A DNA stretch of 38,840 nt from Candidatus Rhodoferax bjergmarkensis (GCA_016708345.1 JADJFX010000005.1:1-38840), one strand, 5' to 3'. Counted from the first letter of the stretch, positions 8,801 to 16,817 are shown. Numbers and translations are program-made. Notes: a model not told the origin generated them from the sequence alone.

Positions 8801-11800
8801 TGCCTTGGAAACCTGGGCTTGCGTCAGAACCAGCGTGCTGCCGGTAGCGCCTGCAATATCTACACCGTCAGCTTGCCATTGGTAGCCAATCGCACCTGCG
8901 CCTGTCGTTGGAATGCCGTCCGCATCGGCCAAGGTGTTGGCGGCGGTAAGCGTCTGGCCTTGGGTGGGGGTGCCGCTGATGGTGACTGTGCCGGTGGGGT
9001 TGTCGTTGGTGTTGGCAACGCTGGCGGTGGCGCTGGACGCTACGCTTTCTATAGTGCCTTGCGAATCTGTGTAGCGCGCTAGCACCGTAATGGCCTAGGC
9101 TTGGCGCGCGCCAGAACCGCAGCGAAAGCTGGCCGTTGCCGGTAGCGCCTGCAATATCTACGCCGTCTGCCTGCCACTGGTAGGCAATCGCACCTGCGCC
9201 GATTGTTGGGATTCCATCAATATCCGCCAGCGTGTTGGCTGCGGTCAGGGTTTGGCCTTGGGTGGGCGTGCCGCTGATGGTGACAGCGCCGGTGGGGTTG
9301 TCATTGGTGTTGGCAACGCTGGCGGTGGCGCTGGACGCTACGCTTTCTATAGTGCCTCGGGGGGGGGGGGCCCGCGCCCCTGCCGGGCGGGGGCCCGCCC
9401 CCCGGGGGGGGGCGGGGGGCCCCCCGCCCGCCCCCCCCGGCGGCCCGCCCCGGGGCGCCCCCGCGCCGGGGGGGGGGGGGCCCCCCCGGGGGGGCCGCGG
9501 GGGGGGGGCGGGCCGGGTTTCGCCCGGGGGGGGGGGGGGGGGGGGGGGCGCGGCCCGGGGGCCGGTGCGCCGGCGGCGGCCGCGCGGGGGGGGCGGGCGC
9601 CGCCGTGCGCATCGGTGTAGCGCGCTAGCACCGTAATTGCCTTTGGAAACTTGGGCTTGGGCCAGAACCAACGTGCTGCTGGTGGAACCTGCGAGGTCCA
9701 CGCCGTCTGCCTGCCATTGGTAGCCAATAGCACCTGCGCCGGTTGTTGGGATGCCGTCAGCATCGGCCAGTGTGTTGGCTGCGGTCAGCGTTTGGCCTTG
9801 GCTGGCGGTGCCGGTGCGTGACGCAGCGCTGCCGTGGGAGCATTATGGTGGTAACCACGGAAGCTTTGACGGTATAGCTTCCGGTTGAGTCATCGCTGGA
9901 CTCAGAGGCTTTGAGGTAAACCGTTCCTGAACTGCTTGCATGTGGAAAAAGTGGTGCCGGTCTGCATCAAACCGCTCACGGTCGAGAACCCCAGCCGTTG
10001 GGGCTGTAAGAGAGGTGTGCCGTATCCAACGAGCCGACGCCCGAAGCCGTCATTTCAAACAAGTAGCGTTGTCCGGCGACCAAATCAACTTTGAAGTAAT
10101 CCTGATCCGAAACTACCTCGATGTTGCCGCTCTTGGCAACGCCCAATGTCAACGCAGTTGCGCCCACACTGTCGTCGGCGTAGTCGTCAGGCGTGGTAAC
10201 CACGGAAGCTTTGACGGTATAGCTTCCGGTTGAGTCATCGCTGGACTCAGAGGCTTCAAGGTAAACCGTTCCTGAACTGCTTGCAATGTAGGAAAAAGTG
10301 GCTAGGTCTGCATCAAAACCGCTCGAGCCCGCTTGGGAAACCCAAGCCGTTGGGGCTGTAAAGAGAGAGGTGGGCCGTGTCCAGCGAGCGACCGCCAGAA
10401 GCAGTCATTTCAAACAAGTAGCGCTGTCCAGCGACCAAATCAACTTTGAAGTACATCCTGATCGGAAACTACCTCGATGTTGCCGCTCTTGGCAACGCCC
10501 AAGGTCAACGCGGTTGCGCCCGCACTGTCGTCGGCGTAGTCGTCAGGCGTGGCGACCGCGCTGGTGGCGCTGGATGCTACGCTTTCTGTAGTGCCTTGCG
10601 CATCGGTGTAGCGGGCTACGACCGTAATTGCCTTGGAAACTTGGGCTTGAGCCAGAACCAAAGTGCTGCTGGTGGCACCTGCAATATCTACGCCGTCTGC
10701 CTGCCATTGGTAACTGATAGCACCTGCGCCGATTGTTGGGATGCCGTCCGCGTCGGCCAAGGTGTTGGCGGCGGTCAGGGTCTGGCCTTGGGTGGCAGTG
10801 CCGGTGATGGTGACTGTGCCGGTGGGGGTGTTATTGGTTGCAACATGATTAACGCCGTCAATCAAATTGACGCTGGTGTTTATTCCCATCCCGCCAAGCT
10901 GCGCAGCAGTGTATGTGCGCGAATTGCCCTGAACATCTTGCAAATCCACATGGCTGACGTTGTAAACACCGCTCGTATTTGTCGAAGAAATGCCGTACGT
11001 TTGAGTCGAAGCGCCGTCCGCCCAACTGTCATAGATTCCATAGCTGCCAAGAAACGTGTGAGTGCTAAATGCACCCCCCAGCTGTGATGAGTAATTCAAT
11101 CCCTTGTCGAAATACACAACCATTTGCTTTACGCCTGATATGTCATCAGTTGCCGTGCCAGCAATCGTCAGGCCCGCTGTGCCACCTGAAACATTCACAC
11201 TGGTCGGAATGGTTAGGAGAAGTCAGTGTGGGCGCAGTCGTATCCGGTGTGGCTCCCGTCAAATTGACGCTGGTGTTTATTCCCATTCCGGCAAGCTGAG
11301 CCGCGGTGTATGTGCGCGAATTGCCCTGAACATCTTGCAAATCCACATGGCTGACGTTGTAAACACCGCCCGTATTTGTCGAGGAAATGCCGTACGTTTG
11401 AGTCGAAGCGCCGTCCGACCAACTGTCATAAAGTCCCCAGTTCCCTAGTAACGTGTAAGTGCTAAATGCACCCCCCAGCTGTGATGAGTAATTCAATCCC
11501 TTGTCGAAATACACAACCATTTGCTTTACGCCTGATATGTCATCAGTTGCCGTGCCAGCAATCGTCAGACCAGCTGTGCCACCTGAGACATTCACACTGG
11601 TCGGAATGGATAGGGTTGTCAGTGTGGGCGCAGTCGTATCCGGTGTGGCTCCCGTCAAATTGACGCTGGTGTTTATTCCCATTCCGGCAAGCTGTGTTGC
11701 GGTGTATGTGCGGGTATTGCCCTGAACATCTTGCAAATCCACTCGGGTGACGTTGTAAACACCGCTCGTATTTGTCGAAGAAATGCCGTACGTTTGAGTC

Positions 11801-12530
11801 GAAGCGCCGTCCGACCAACTGTCATAAATTCCCCAGTTGCCAAGTAACGTGTAAGTGCTAAATGCACCCCCCAACTGTGATGAGTAGCTCAAGCCCTTGT
11901 CGAAATACACAACCATTTGCTTTACGCCTGATATGTCATCAGTTGCCGTGCCAGCAATCGTCAGACCAGCAGCGCCACTTGACACATCCACACCGGTCGG
12001 AATCGATAAAGATGTCAGCGTCGGTGCGGTTGTGTCCGCCAGCAGTGCACCGTATTTACGTGATGCGATGCTCGCTGACCGAATCGAGCCCGTACTTTCC
12101 TCCAGCACCCAATCCCCACCAAAAGCCGCCGCCCCGGTAGCATCCTCACTCGCCGTCACATCCGCCCCAGTAGCCCGTGCCAGACTCCCAATGAACTGCA
12201 ACCCAACATCCCCCTTCGCCAAGTTGCACCCATACAGCAGGATGTCCCCCGTAGCCGTGAGAGCACTTCCAATGCTGGCCAGTTGACGCTGGTAATCCGC
12301 TAGGTTACCGCTATCGAGCACTGTGCTACCCAAATACAACGCCCTTGGCTGCCATGGCTGATGATGTGAATGGCATCAATGCCGCTTCTGCCTTGCAACT
12401 GGGTGTTCATTTGCGTCAAACCATCCGATTGACCCTCAAAAATGAACACCTCCGCTGGATCGGTCAAACAGTCAATCAAGGTTTGGTAGTCGGTTACGCG
12501 GGAATCGATGAAGACGATATTGGTACCCAT
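5864..12530 (-). CDS. Giant multidomain repeat protein (DUF4347 / Ig-like / PPC / anchor-U), frameshifted
   Basis: About 2,100 residues once slips and the G+C block are discounted. It starts at ATG 12530, with AAGGA seven bases upstream. Domains from the N-terminus: DUF4347 (12530 to about 12045: VFIDSRVTDYQTLI, HIISHGSQG, LLYGCNLAKGDVG, FGGDWVLEESTGSI); three 132-residue repeats; one 97-residue Ig-like unit; two PPC-like domains (SDQDYFKVDLVAGQRYLFEM); about seven more Ig-like units (YQWQADGVDIAGAT); a cadherin-like piece (SRIPENTS, GVVLDFETQSNYQLAVQV); Asp-rich calcium-type loops (DEDGDGTPE, GDGNGDGTAD); choice-of-anchor U (GYWKLDASNTWVNLASSVYG); a Thr-Pro linker; and a C-terminal beta domain ending at 5864. 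DUF4347 repeat proteins are usually exported and surface-associated. No signal peptide is seen, so a type I-like route is inferred; no exporter genes lie nearby. Breaks occur near 12330, 11215, 10450-9830, 9605-9080, 7690, 7480, 7330, 6520 and 6060. Confidence 0.8.
7629..9826 (-). repeat. Tandem 291-bp (97-residue) Ig-like repeat array
   Basis: The marker CGCGCTAGCA (or a one-base variant) occurs at 7911, 8202, 8493, 8784 and 9075, each exactly 291 bp apart. A further divergent unit reaches down to 7629 and another lies beyond the G+C block (marker at 9621). Each unit encodes GTVTITGTPTQGQTLTAANT, LADIDGIPTTGAGAI, YQWQADGVDIAGATSST, LVLTQAQVSKAITVLARYTD and ESVASSATSAVANTND. Units from 7911 to 9075 are intact in frame. 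The unit with marker 9075 carries 7 extra bases near 9090-9140. Confidence 0.85.
9358..9605. other. 248-bp almost pure G+C block, probable assembly artefact
   Basis: The block consists of runs of G and C with only a handful of T and no A. The left flank ends in AGTGCCT (9357) and the right flank starts TGCGCATCGG (9606). In every intact repeat unit those two pieces are directly joined, so the block is inserted without loss of flanking sequence. 248 is not a multiple of three, so it breaks the frame. No natural gene has this composition; poly-G base calling or a bad repeat join is the likely cause. Confidence 0.8.
9848..10558 (-). repeat. Two PPC-like (pre-peptidase C-terminal) domain copies
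   Basis: Two related units encode PDDYADDS, GATALTLGVAKSGNIEVV, SDQDYFKVDLVAGQRYLFEM, SLDTAHL and then SSGTVYLEASESSDDSTGSY. They are about 356 bp apart, measured at the shared TAGTCGTCAG (10181 and 10537), close to 119 codons minus one base. The DYF..L..G..Y.F pattern is that of PPC domains, calcium-binding beta-sandwiches common on secreted proteins. The downstream copy is badly disturbed near 9826-9850. Confidence 0.7.
10566..10838 (-). repeat. Isolated first Ig-like 97-residue unit
   Basis: One copy of the 97-residue unit (TPTGTVTITGTATQGQTL, YQWQADGVDIAGATSST, VVARYTDAQGTTESVASS) lies between the 132-residue repeats and the PPC domains. It is separated from the main tandem block by about 700 bp, so the PPC pair appears inserted into, or duplicated within, an older Ig-like array. 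Confidence 0.75.
10848..12036 (-). repeat. Three tandem 396-bp (132-residue) repeats
   Basis: Copies begin with DTTAPTLT at 12036, 11640 and 11244, exactly 396 bp apart. Each encodes GLTIAGTATDDISGVKQMVV, YFDKGL, GGAFSTYTLLGNWGIYDSW, ASTQTYGISSTNTSGVYNV, DLQDVQGNTRTYTA and GMGINTSVNLTGATP. The copies are nearly identical at the DNA level, suggesting recent duplication or gene conversion. In the third copy one extra base near 11215 (GGTTAGGAGAAG in place of GGATAGGGTTG) shifts the frame. The fold looks like a beta-sandwich surface domain; I cannot name the family. Confidence 0.85.
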
Positions 12531-12834
12531 GGGGTTGTCCTTCTTTATTTGTTGAGGGACTGTATCAGTATCGGATATACCTCTTATTTGCTATCCCTCA
12601 AACAAGTGAGTTTTGAGACTTAAAAAACCGACCCAACAGCTTTTGCTGGGGCAAGCCGTGCAAATGGTCACTCAAATCGGTAGCTATCTTGATCTTGGGC
12701 GCGCGAAAAATTCCCGCCTTGTCATCAACTGATGTGCAAGGGTTGCGCCTGTTTGAAAATGACGTGTACAGCGTTCGCGCTTGCTACTGCACGATCGGGA
12801 TAAAAATAGTTGTGGGTAAAGGGCAGGCCTAAAG
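12531..12834. other. 304-bp gap between the tetR-type gene and the giant repeat gene
   Basis: It holds the ribosome-binding site for the giant gene (AAGGA just upstream of 12530) and a minus-strand terminator candidate at 12622-12651. An A/T-richer stretch near 12545-12625 may contain the promoter of the giant gene, but I see no clear -35/-10 pair. No coding frame in it looks real. Confidence 0.5.
12622..12651 (-). terminator. Candidate intrinsic terminator
   Basis: On the minus strand CCCAGC-AAAA-GCTG is followed by TTGGG, CGG and a run of six T. The core stem CAGC/GCTG with an AAAA loop is extended imperfectly by CCC/GGG. It lies 184 bp downstream of the tetR-type stop and upstream of the giant gene, so it would separate those two same-strand genes. 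Confidence 0.5.
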
Positions 12835-13505
12835 TCAACTTTCGCGTCTTGATCTTTCTTTCCAGCGGGCTGCTCCCAATAAAACAACCTGCAATTGCCG
12901 GACAAAATTTTCAATCATTTCTGACTCCAGCAAAGGCTGATCGGGGGGCAAGTCAAGGATTTCCGGGGCTGCAGCCAGCATGGTGTTGACGATCAAGCCG
13001 CATATCATTTGCAAACTTTGTGTCGGCATGTCGTTGTACAGGCCCAAAAGCCGGAAATCCTGCGCCATTTCATTTCTGAAGTGGATGACATCATTGCGAA
13101 TTGCTTGCCTTAAAACCCGGCTTCCGCCTGCGCGTTCGCTTGAAATGAACAGGAATTGAAGGCGATTTTGTTTCAAATATTCGTGATACACCTTGACTGA
13201 ATGCCGAACCACTTCGTTCTTGCAACGCCAGCTTGCCGCGCTTCCCGCAGCAAGCGACGCAGGGTAATGCCAACTTCTTCCACCAGAGCCAGACCTAGTT
13301 CGTCGGTTGTACTGAAATGGCGATAGAACGCGTTGGGCACGATGCCTGCTTCGCGAGCGATTTCGCGGATACCCAAGCTGGTGAAACTGCGTCCTTGACC
13401 AATCAGATTCAAGGCTGATTGGATCAGAGTGTTTCGGGTGAGATCCTTGCGTTCGCTGCGTGTGAGGATGTCGGGGGCTCTGAGGGTCGTCGAAGAGAGG
13501 TTCAT
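12835..13505 (-). CDS. FabR/DesT-like TetR-family repressor (one frameshift)
   Basis: About 223 residues after one repaired slip near 13205. The N-terminal helix-turn-helix (residues about 18-65) reads LTRNTLIQSALNLIGQGRSF, SLGIREIAREAGIVPNAFYR and HFSTTDELGLALVEEVG, typical of FabR/DesT, the TetR repressors of unsaturated fatty-acid synthesis. The ligand-binding part includes VRHSVKVYHEYLKQNRLQFL, FISSERAGGSRVLRQAIRND and ILDLPPDQPLLESEMIENF. In this family the ratio of saturated to unsaturated acyl-CoA or acyl-ACP sets DNA affinity. It is divergent from a reductase-desaturase pair with two matching palindromes in the 217-bp gap, as in the Pseudomonas desT-desCB arrangement. It probably represses both itself and the desaturase genes. 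Whether it is an orthologue of FabR or DesT cannot be decided here. Confidence 0.85.
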
Positions 13506-13552
13506 ACGGAAATCTTCACAATGAAGAATATTTGAAAATTACATTAAAGTTT

Positions 13553-13566
13553 GTGTACAAGCGTAT
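13553..13566. promoter_or_regulatory. Operator-like site 1 (regulator side)
   Basis: GTGTACAAGCGTAT matches the reverse complement of site 2 (GTGTACAAGCGTACAC) in its first 13 bases. It lies 47 bp upstream of the regulator start at 13505, mirroring the position of site 2 relative to the reductase gene. The core ACAAGCGT resembles the FabR/DesT operator family. This suggests autoregulation; binding is inferred. Confidence 0.55.
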
Positions 13567-13651
13567 CGTAACAGGCGAGTAAAAAATTGGGACTAAAACC
13601 CATTTAAATTCAGAAATTACTGAGAAAACACTCTAAATTAAAAAATAAAAA

Positions 13652-13680
13652 TTGACATTCAGTGTACGCTTGTACACAAT
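13652..13680 (+). promoter_or_regulatory. Sigma-70-like promoter of the reductase-desaturase operon
   Basis: TTGACA (13652-13657) is a perfect -35. After a 17-bp spacer, CACAAT (13675-13680) is a 4/6 match to the -10 box. Operator-like site 2 fills the spacer, so a bound TetR repressor would block RNA polymerase. A ribosome-binding site AGGAA lies at 13711-13715 before the ATG at 13723. Confidence 0.6.
13662..13677. promoter_or_regulatory. Operator-like site 2 (desaturase side)
   Basis: GTGTACGCTTGTACAC is a perfect 6-bp inverted repeat (GTGTAC/GTACAC) with a 4-base centre. It sits inside the promoter spacer of the reductase gene and 45 bp from its ATG. The central ACGCTTGT core is like that of FabR/DesT-type operators. 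The expected ligand is the TetR-family protein encoded at 12835-13505. Confidence 0.65.
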
Positions 13681-13722
13681 TCGTGAAGCTCGAAAAATCG
13701 GAGCTATCACAGGAATAATGCG

Positions 13723-14844
13723 ATGTCAGTTACAAAAAATCTTAGCTCGTCCGGAGCATGGACCGAATCACTTGTTGCCCCACTTCGATCGGTGCTGCTG
13801 AACCCTTGGGTTGAGTCGATTGTCCGGCTTAGCGCTGTCAATGATACTTTGGGTGGTTTGCATCCCATGTTGTCCTTGTCTGAGGTACGCGTTCGGGTGG
13901 TTCGCGTGATTGATGAGTCTGTTGACACCAAAACCTTTGTTTTGCAGCCCAATTCACTTTGGAAAGTTGCAAAGGCGGGCCAGTTTGTCCGGTTACGGCT
14001 CGAAATGGATGGCAGGCGGGTTGAACGTGTGTACAGCTTGTCATCTCGGCCAGGAGCGCGTCGGTTGGCAATCACTGTTCGGCGCCAGGGCTGCGGTCTG
14101 GTTTCCAATTACTTGCATAGCGCGGTTAAAGCTGGCGATGTGCTGACCATCAGTCAGGCGGCAGGAGATTTTGTCTTGCCAACCCAGCTTGCGCAAAAGA
14201 TGCTGCTGCTCAGTGCTGGTAGTGGGATCACCCCGGTGATGGCCATGCTGCGCGATTTGCAGGCGAGAAATTTTCAGGGCGATCTCATCTTTTTTCATGT
14301 GTGCCGCACACCCGAAGATTTCATTTTCTCGCAACAACTCCAGACCATCGCGGCTGCGTTTCCAGCCTTGAAACTTATCGTTCATTATTCGCACAGTGCA
14401 GGGCGTTTTGGCGTTGACATGCTGAAATCCACTGTGCCTGACTTGACCGAGCGAGAAACTTGGGTGTGTGCACCCCGTGCGCTGATGGACGCGGTGCATC
14501 AACTGTGGGATGACGCCAATATCAATGTTCCCCTGCACAGCGAACGCTTTGCTGCGCCCGCGTTTTTGCCCACGACGGCAGTTGGCACGCCGGTGGCTGT
14601 TGAGTTTGTTGCCAGTGGCAAAACTTTCGTCACCAGCGGATGTGATCCTTTGCTGGTTCAGGCCGAGCGGGCCGGTTTGGCACCCAAACACGGTTGCCGG
14701 ATTGGAATCTGCCGTTCTTGCCAGTGCACCAAAACAAGAGGGACTGTGGAAAACCTCCAAACCGGTGAAATCTCGTCGACACCGAATGAGCTGATTCGTT
14801 TGTGCATTTCAGCGGCCAGGTCTGATGTTGCGCTGGACCTTTGA
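13723..14844 (+). CDS. Ferredoxin-NAD(P) reductase-like electron donor for fatty-acid desaturase (DesC-like)
   Basis: 373 residues, intact. Residues about 52-150 form the FAD-binding barrel with RVYSLSSRPG (103-112). Residues about 158-275 form the NAD(P)-binding domain with LLLSAGSGITPVMAML. Residues about 290-373 form a plant-type 2Fe-2S ferredoxin domain with Cys325, Cys330, Cys333 and Cys361 (motif GCRIGICRSCQC). It passes electrons from NADPH through FAD and 2Fe-2S to a di-iron partner. The partner is almost certainly the desaturase whose ATG lies 26 bp after this stop. The arrangement matches the Pseudomonas DesC/DesB acyl-CoA delta-9 desaturase pair. Start at 13723 is chosen for its AGGAA site; an ATG at 13718 is in another frame. 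Expression is probably controlled by the divergent TetR-type repressor. Confidence 0.9.
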   Translation: MSVTKNLSSSGAWTESLVAPLRSVLLNPWVESIVRLSAVNDTLGGLHPMLSLSEVRVRVVRVIDESVDTKTFVLQPNSLWKVAKAGQFVRLRLEMDGRRVERVYSLSSRPGARRLAITVRRQGCGLVSNYLHSAVKAGDVLTISQAAGDFVLPTQLAQKMLLLSAGSGITPVMAMLRDLQARNFQGDLIFFHVCRTPEDFIFSQQLQTIAAAFPALKLIVHYSHSAGRFGVDMLKSTVPDLTERETWVCAPRALMDAVHQLWDDANINVPLHSERFAAPAFLPTTAVGTPVAVEFVASGKTFVTSGCDPLLVQAERAGLAPKHGCRIGICRSCQCTKTRGTVENLQTGEISSTPNELIRLCISAARSDVALDL

Positions 14845-14870
14845 CCCTTCCCACTTATAAAGAATATCCC

Positions 14871-15956
14871 ATGAGTTTTTCCAAGCCTGCCAACCTGACA
14901 CGCGAACAAGTCGCTGAATTTGAGCGCGAGGTTAATGCCATTCGTAATGGCGTGATGACCAACCTGGGCCAATCTGACGTCAACCACATTCGCCGGATGA
15001 TTCGCATTTGCCGCACCAGCGAAGTCGCCGGGCGTGCCCTGCTGCATTTTGGAGTCGGTCCCTTGAGTTGGGTGGCCGGCGTGATGGCTTTGGCCAACGC
15101 CAAGATTCTGGACAACATGGAAATTGGCCATAACGTGATGCATGGCCAGTACGACTGGACCGGTGACCCCACCTTGAACTCGCAAACGTTTGAGTGGGAC
15201 ATTGCCTGCGATGGCGAGCAGTGGCGTCATTCCCACAACGTGGTCCATCACACCTACACCAATATTTTGGGCAAGGACCGCGACCTGGGTTACTCACTTT
15301 TGCGCCTGACCGATGCACAGCGCTGGAAACCGAGGCATTGGTTTCAGCCATTGGCCAACTTGATGCTGGCCTTGGGCTTTCAGTATGGCGTGGGGTCACA
15401 TGACCTTGAAATCGGGCGTTACACCCACGGTGCGATGCCCAAGAAGGAGTTCAAGGCCCGGTTGAACCGCTTTTTGAGCAAGACGGCAAAGCAGTGGTTC
15501 AAGGACTATTTATTGTTTCCTGCGCTCGCCTTGTGGAGCGCTCCCCGTGTACTAGCGGGCAATTTTTTGGCGAACCTGATTCGCAACTTGTGGACTTACG
15601 TGGTCATTTTTTGCGGGCACTTTACCGAAGGTGTGGCCATTTACCGTGAGGAAGATACCCGCAACGAAACCCGAGGTGACTGGTATTTGCGCCAACTTTC
15701 GGGCTCCAGCAATCTTGAGGGCGGACGCATGTTTCACATCATGACCGGCCATTTGAGTCACCAGATTGAACACCATCTTTTCCCTGACATGCCGGCCCAT
15801 CGGTACCCGGAAGTAGCGCCCAAAATCCAGGAGCTTTGCGTCAAGTACGGCTTGTTCTACAACACCGGCAGCCTGTGGAAACAGTATCTGACGGTGATGA
15901 AGCGCATATTGATGTACTCCTTGCCACCCAAAAAGCTCAGCGCATTGACCCTGTGA
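14871..15956 (+). CDS. Membrane fatty-acid desaturase (acyl-CoA/acyl-lipid desaturase, DesB-like)
   Basis: 361 residues from the ATG at 14871; an upstream TTG at 14841 is in frame but overlaps the previous stop. It has the three histidine boxes of the membrane di-iron desaturases: GHNVMH (His87/His91), HSHNVVHH (His120, 122, 126, 127) and HLSHQIEHH (His294, 297, 301, 302). Hydrophobic segments lie around residues 56-80, 160-175 and 213-255. The enzyme inserts a cis double bond in a saturated acyl chain using O2 and electrons from the reductase encoded just upstream. Aerobic unsaturated fatty-acid synthesis by this route adapts the membrane to cold. Regioselectivity (delta-9 or other) cannot be read from the sequence. 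Confidence 0.9.
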   Translation: MSFSKPANLTREQVAEFEREVNAIRNGVMTNLGQSDVNHIRRMIRICRTSEVAGRALLHFGVGPLSWVAGVMALANAKILDNMEIGHNVMHGQYDWTGDPTLNSQTFEWDIACDGEQWRHSHNVVHHTYTNILGKDRDLGYSLLRLTDAQRWKPRHWFQPLANLMLALGFQYGVGSHDLEIGRYTHGAMPKKEFKARLNRFLSKTAKQWFKDYLLFPALALWSAPRVLAGNFLANLIRNLWTYVVIFCGHFTEGVAIYREEDTRNETRGDWYLRQLSGSSNLEGGRMFHIMTGHLSHQIEHHLFPDMPAHRYPEVAPKIQELCVKYGLFYNTGSLWKQYLTVMKRILMYSLPPKKLSALTL

Positions 15957-16000
15957 GTTTTTACTTTTAGAACCATTTTTTCACTCCCCCAATCCACATC

Positions 16001-16486
16001 ATGACCACTACCGCCAAAACCATTGCCAAACCTGCTGCCAAAAGGACTGCAAAGCCAGCCGTAAAAACACCAGTCGTTAAAACGCCAGCCAAAACGTCGG
16101 CCAAAACAAGCGGTGCAGCAAAAGCAGCAGCGCCAACCAAAACCAGTGCGGCTTCTCAGCCATCGATGCGGTTTTTCCATTCGAAGGAGCTGCGTGCGAA
16201 AACAAATGCGGTGCTCGATGCGCTCGAAGCCATGCCGATGCATCCAAAGCATAGTGATGCGATGGCTGGTTTGGTGCAGGAACTCATTGAGGCGGGTATG
16301 GACTACTACTTCCTGCGGGCAGTCAAGCTGGCCAAGCTGGGCTTTGTTGTTGAGCAATCGGCAAAGTTGGGTATGTCGGGTGCGGTAACCCTCGTCAGCT
16401 CGGTGAGTCGCAAGTTCATTGTGCGCATGGACCAGAATCAATTGTTGGTGGTTGCCAAGCACATTCGTGAGCTCACAATGGCGTAA
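16001..16486 (+). CDS. Unknown protein with a Lys/Ala/Thr/Pro-rich histone-like tail
   Basis: 161 residues. Residues 1-55 are a low-complexity basic tail built on AK, KTP and KTS steps (for example AKPAAKRTAKPAVKTP), like the tails of bacterial histone H1-like or PhaF-type proteins. Residues about 56-161 form a compact, helix-rich domain (RFFHSKELRAKTNAVLDALE, GLVQELIEAGMDYYFLRAVK, LVSSVSRKFIVRMDQNQLLV) that I do not recognise. The tail suggests binding to DNA, RNA or polyphosphate; this is inference. It lies 44 bp after the desaturase stop and 88 bp before hypC, so it could belong to the desaturase transcript. Its frame is clean and the codon use matches the neighbours. Confidence 0.8.
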   Translation: MTTTAKTIAKPAAKRTAKPAVKTPVVKTPAKTSAKTSGAAKAAAPTKTSAASQPSMRFFHSKELRAKTNAVLDALEAMPMHPKHSDAMAGLVQELIEAGMDYYFLRAVKLAKLGFVVEQSAKLGMSGAVTLVSSVSRKFIVRMDQNQLLVVAKHIRELTMA

Positions 16487-16574
16487 CATTTCGCTGGTCT
16501 AATACGGTACCACCCGCAGGGGTGTATGCGTCGCACTTTTTTGGGTGTGGAAATCAATTCGTTGGGGCTGTGAA

Positions 16575-16817
16575 ATGTGTCTTGCTCTGCCCGTCAAAGT
16601 GGTCGAAATTGGCGTTGGTGCGGCGGGTGATGGCGCGCTTGTCGAGCTTGGTGGGATCAAGAAGGAAATATCCCTTGCCCTGCTTGACGATGTCAAGGTT
16701 GGCGACTACGTCATTTTGCATGTCGGCTACGCTTTGTCGAAACTCGATGCTGATGAGGCTGAGCGGACCTTGGCCTTGTTTTCCCAGCTAGATCTGCCAG
16801 CGCCGGTGGTGTCGTGA
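16575..16817 (+). CDS. hypC: Hydrogenase maturation chaperone HypC
   Basis: 80 residues. It starts MCLALPVKVVEI with the essential N-terminal Cys2 that becomes exposed after Met removal, then an OB-like barrel including EISLALLDDVKVGDYVILHV and YALSKLDADEAERTL. HypC binds HypD and carries the Fe(CN)2CO group to the large subunit of [NiFe]-hydrogenase. The start at 16575 is fixed by this N-terminus; upstream in-frame codons are not part of the protein. The TGA at 16815-16817 overlaps the GTG start of hypD by four bases (GTGA), which implies translational coupling. Confidence 0.95.
   Translation: MCLALPVKVVEIGVGAAGDGALVELGGIKKEISLALLDDVKVGDYVILHVGYALSKLDADEAERTLALFSQLDLPAPVVS

Noticed and set aside
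7769..9082. Plus-strand Gly/Ala/Val-rich frames repeating every 291 bp
   Set aside because: They are antisense shadows of the Ig-like repeat array; composition is unnatural and the minus strand encodes clear domains.
9232..9763. Pro/Gly/Arg-rich frames on both strands across the G+C block
   Set aside because: They only translate homopolymer G/C runs; no real protein signal.
7629..12036. Possible CRISPR array because of the many regular repeats
   Set aside because: Periods are 291 and 396 bp, units are coding and there are no short repeats with unique spacers, nor cas genes.
12345..12623. Plus-strand 92-residue frame upstream of the giant gene
   Set aside because: It is antisense to the DUF4347 domain and lacks a ribosome-binding site or family resemblance.
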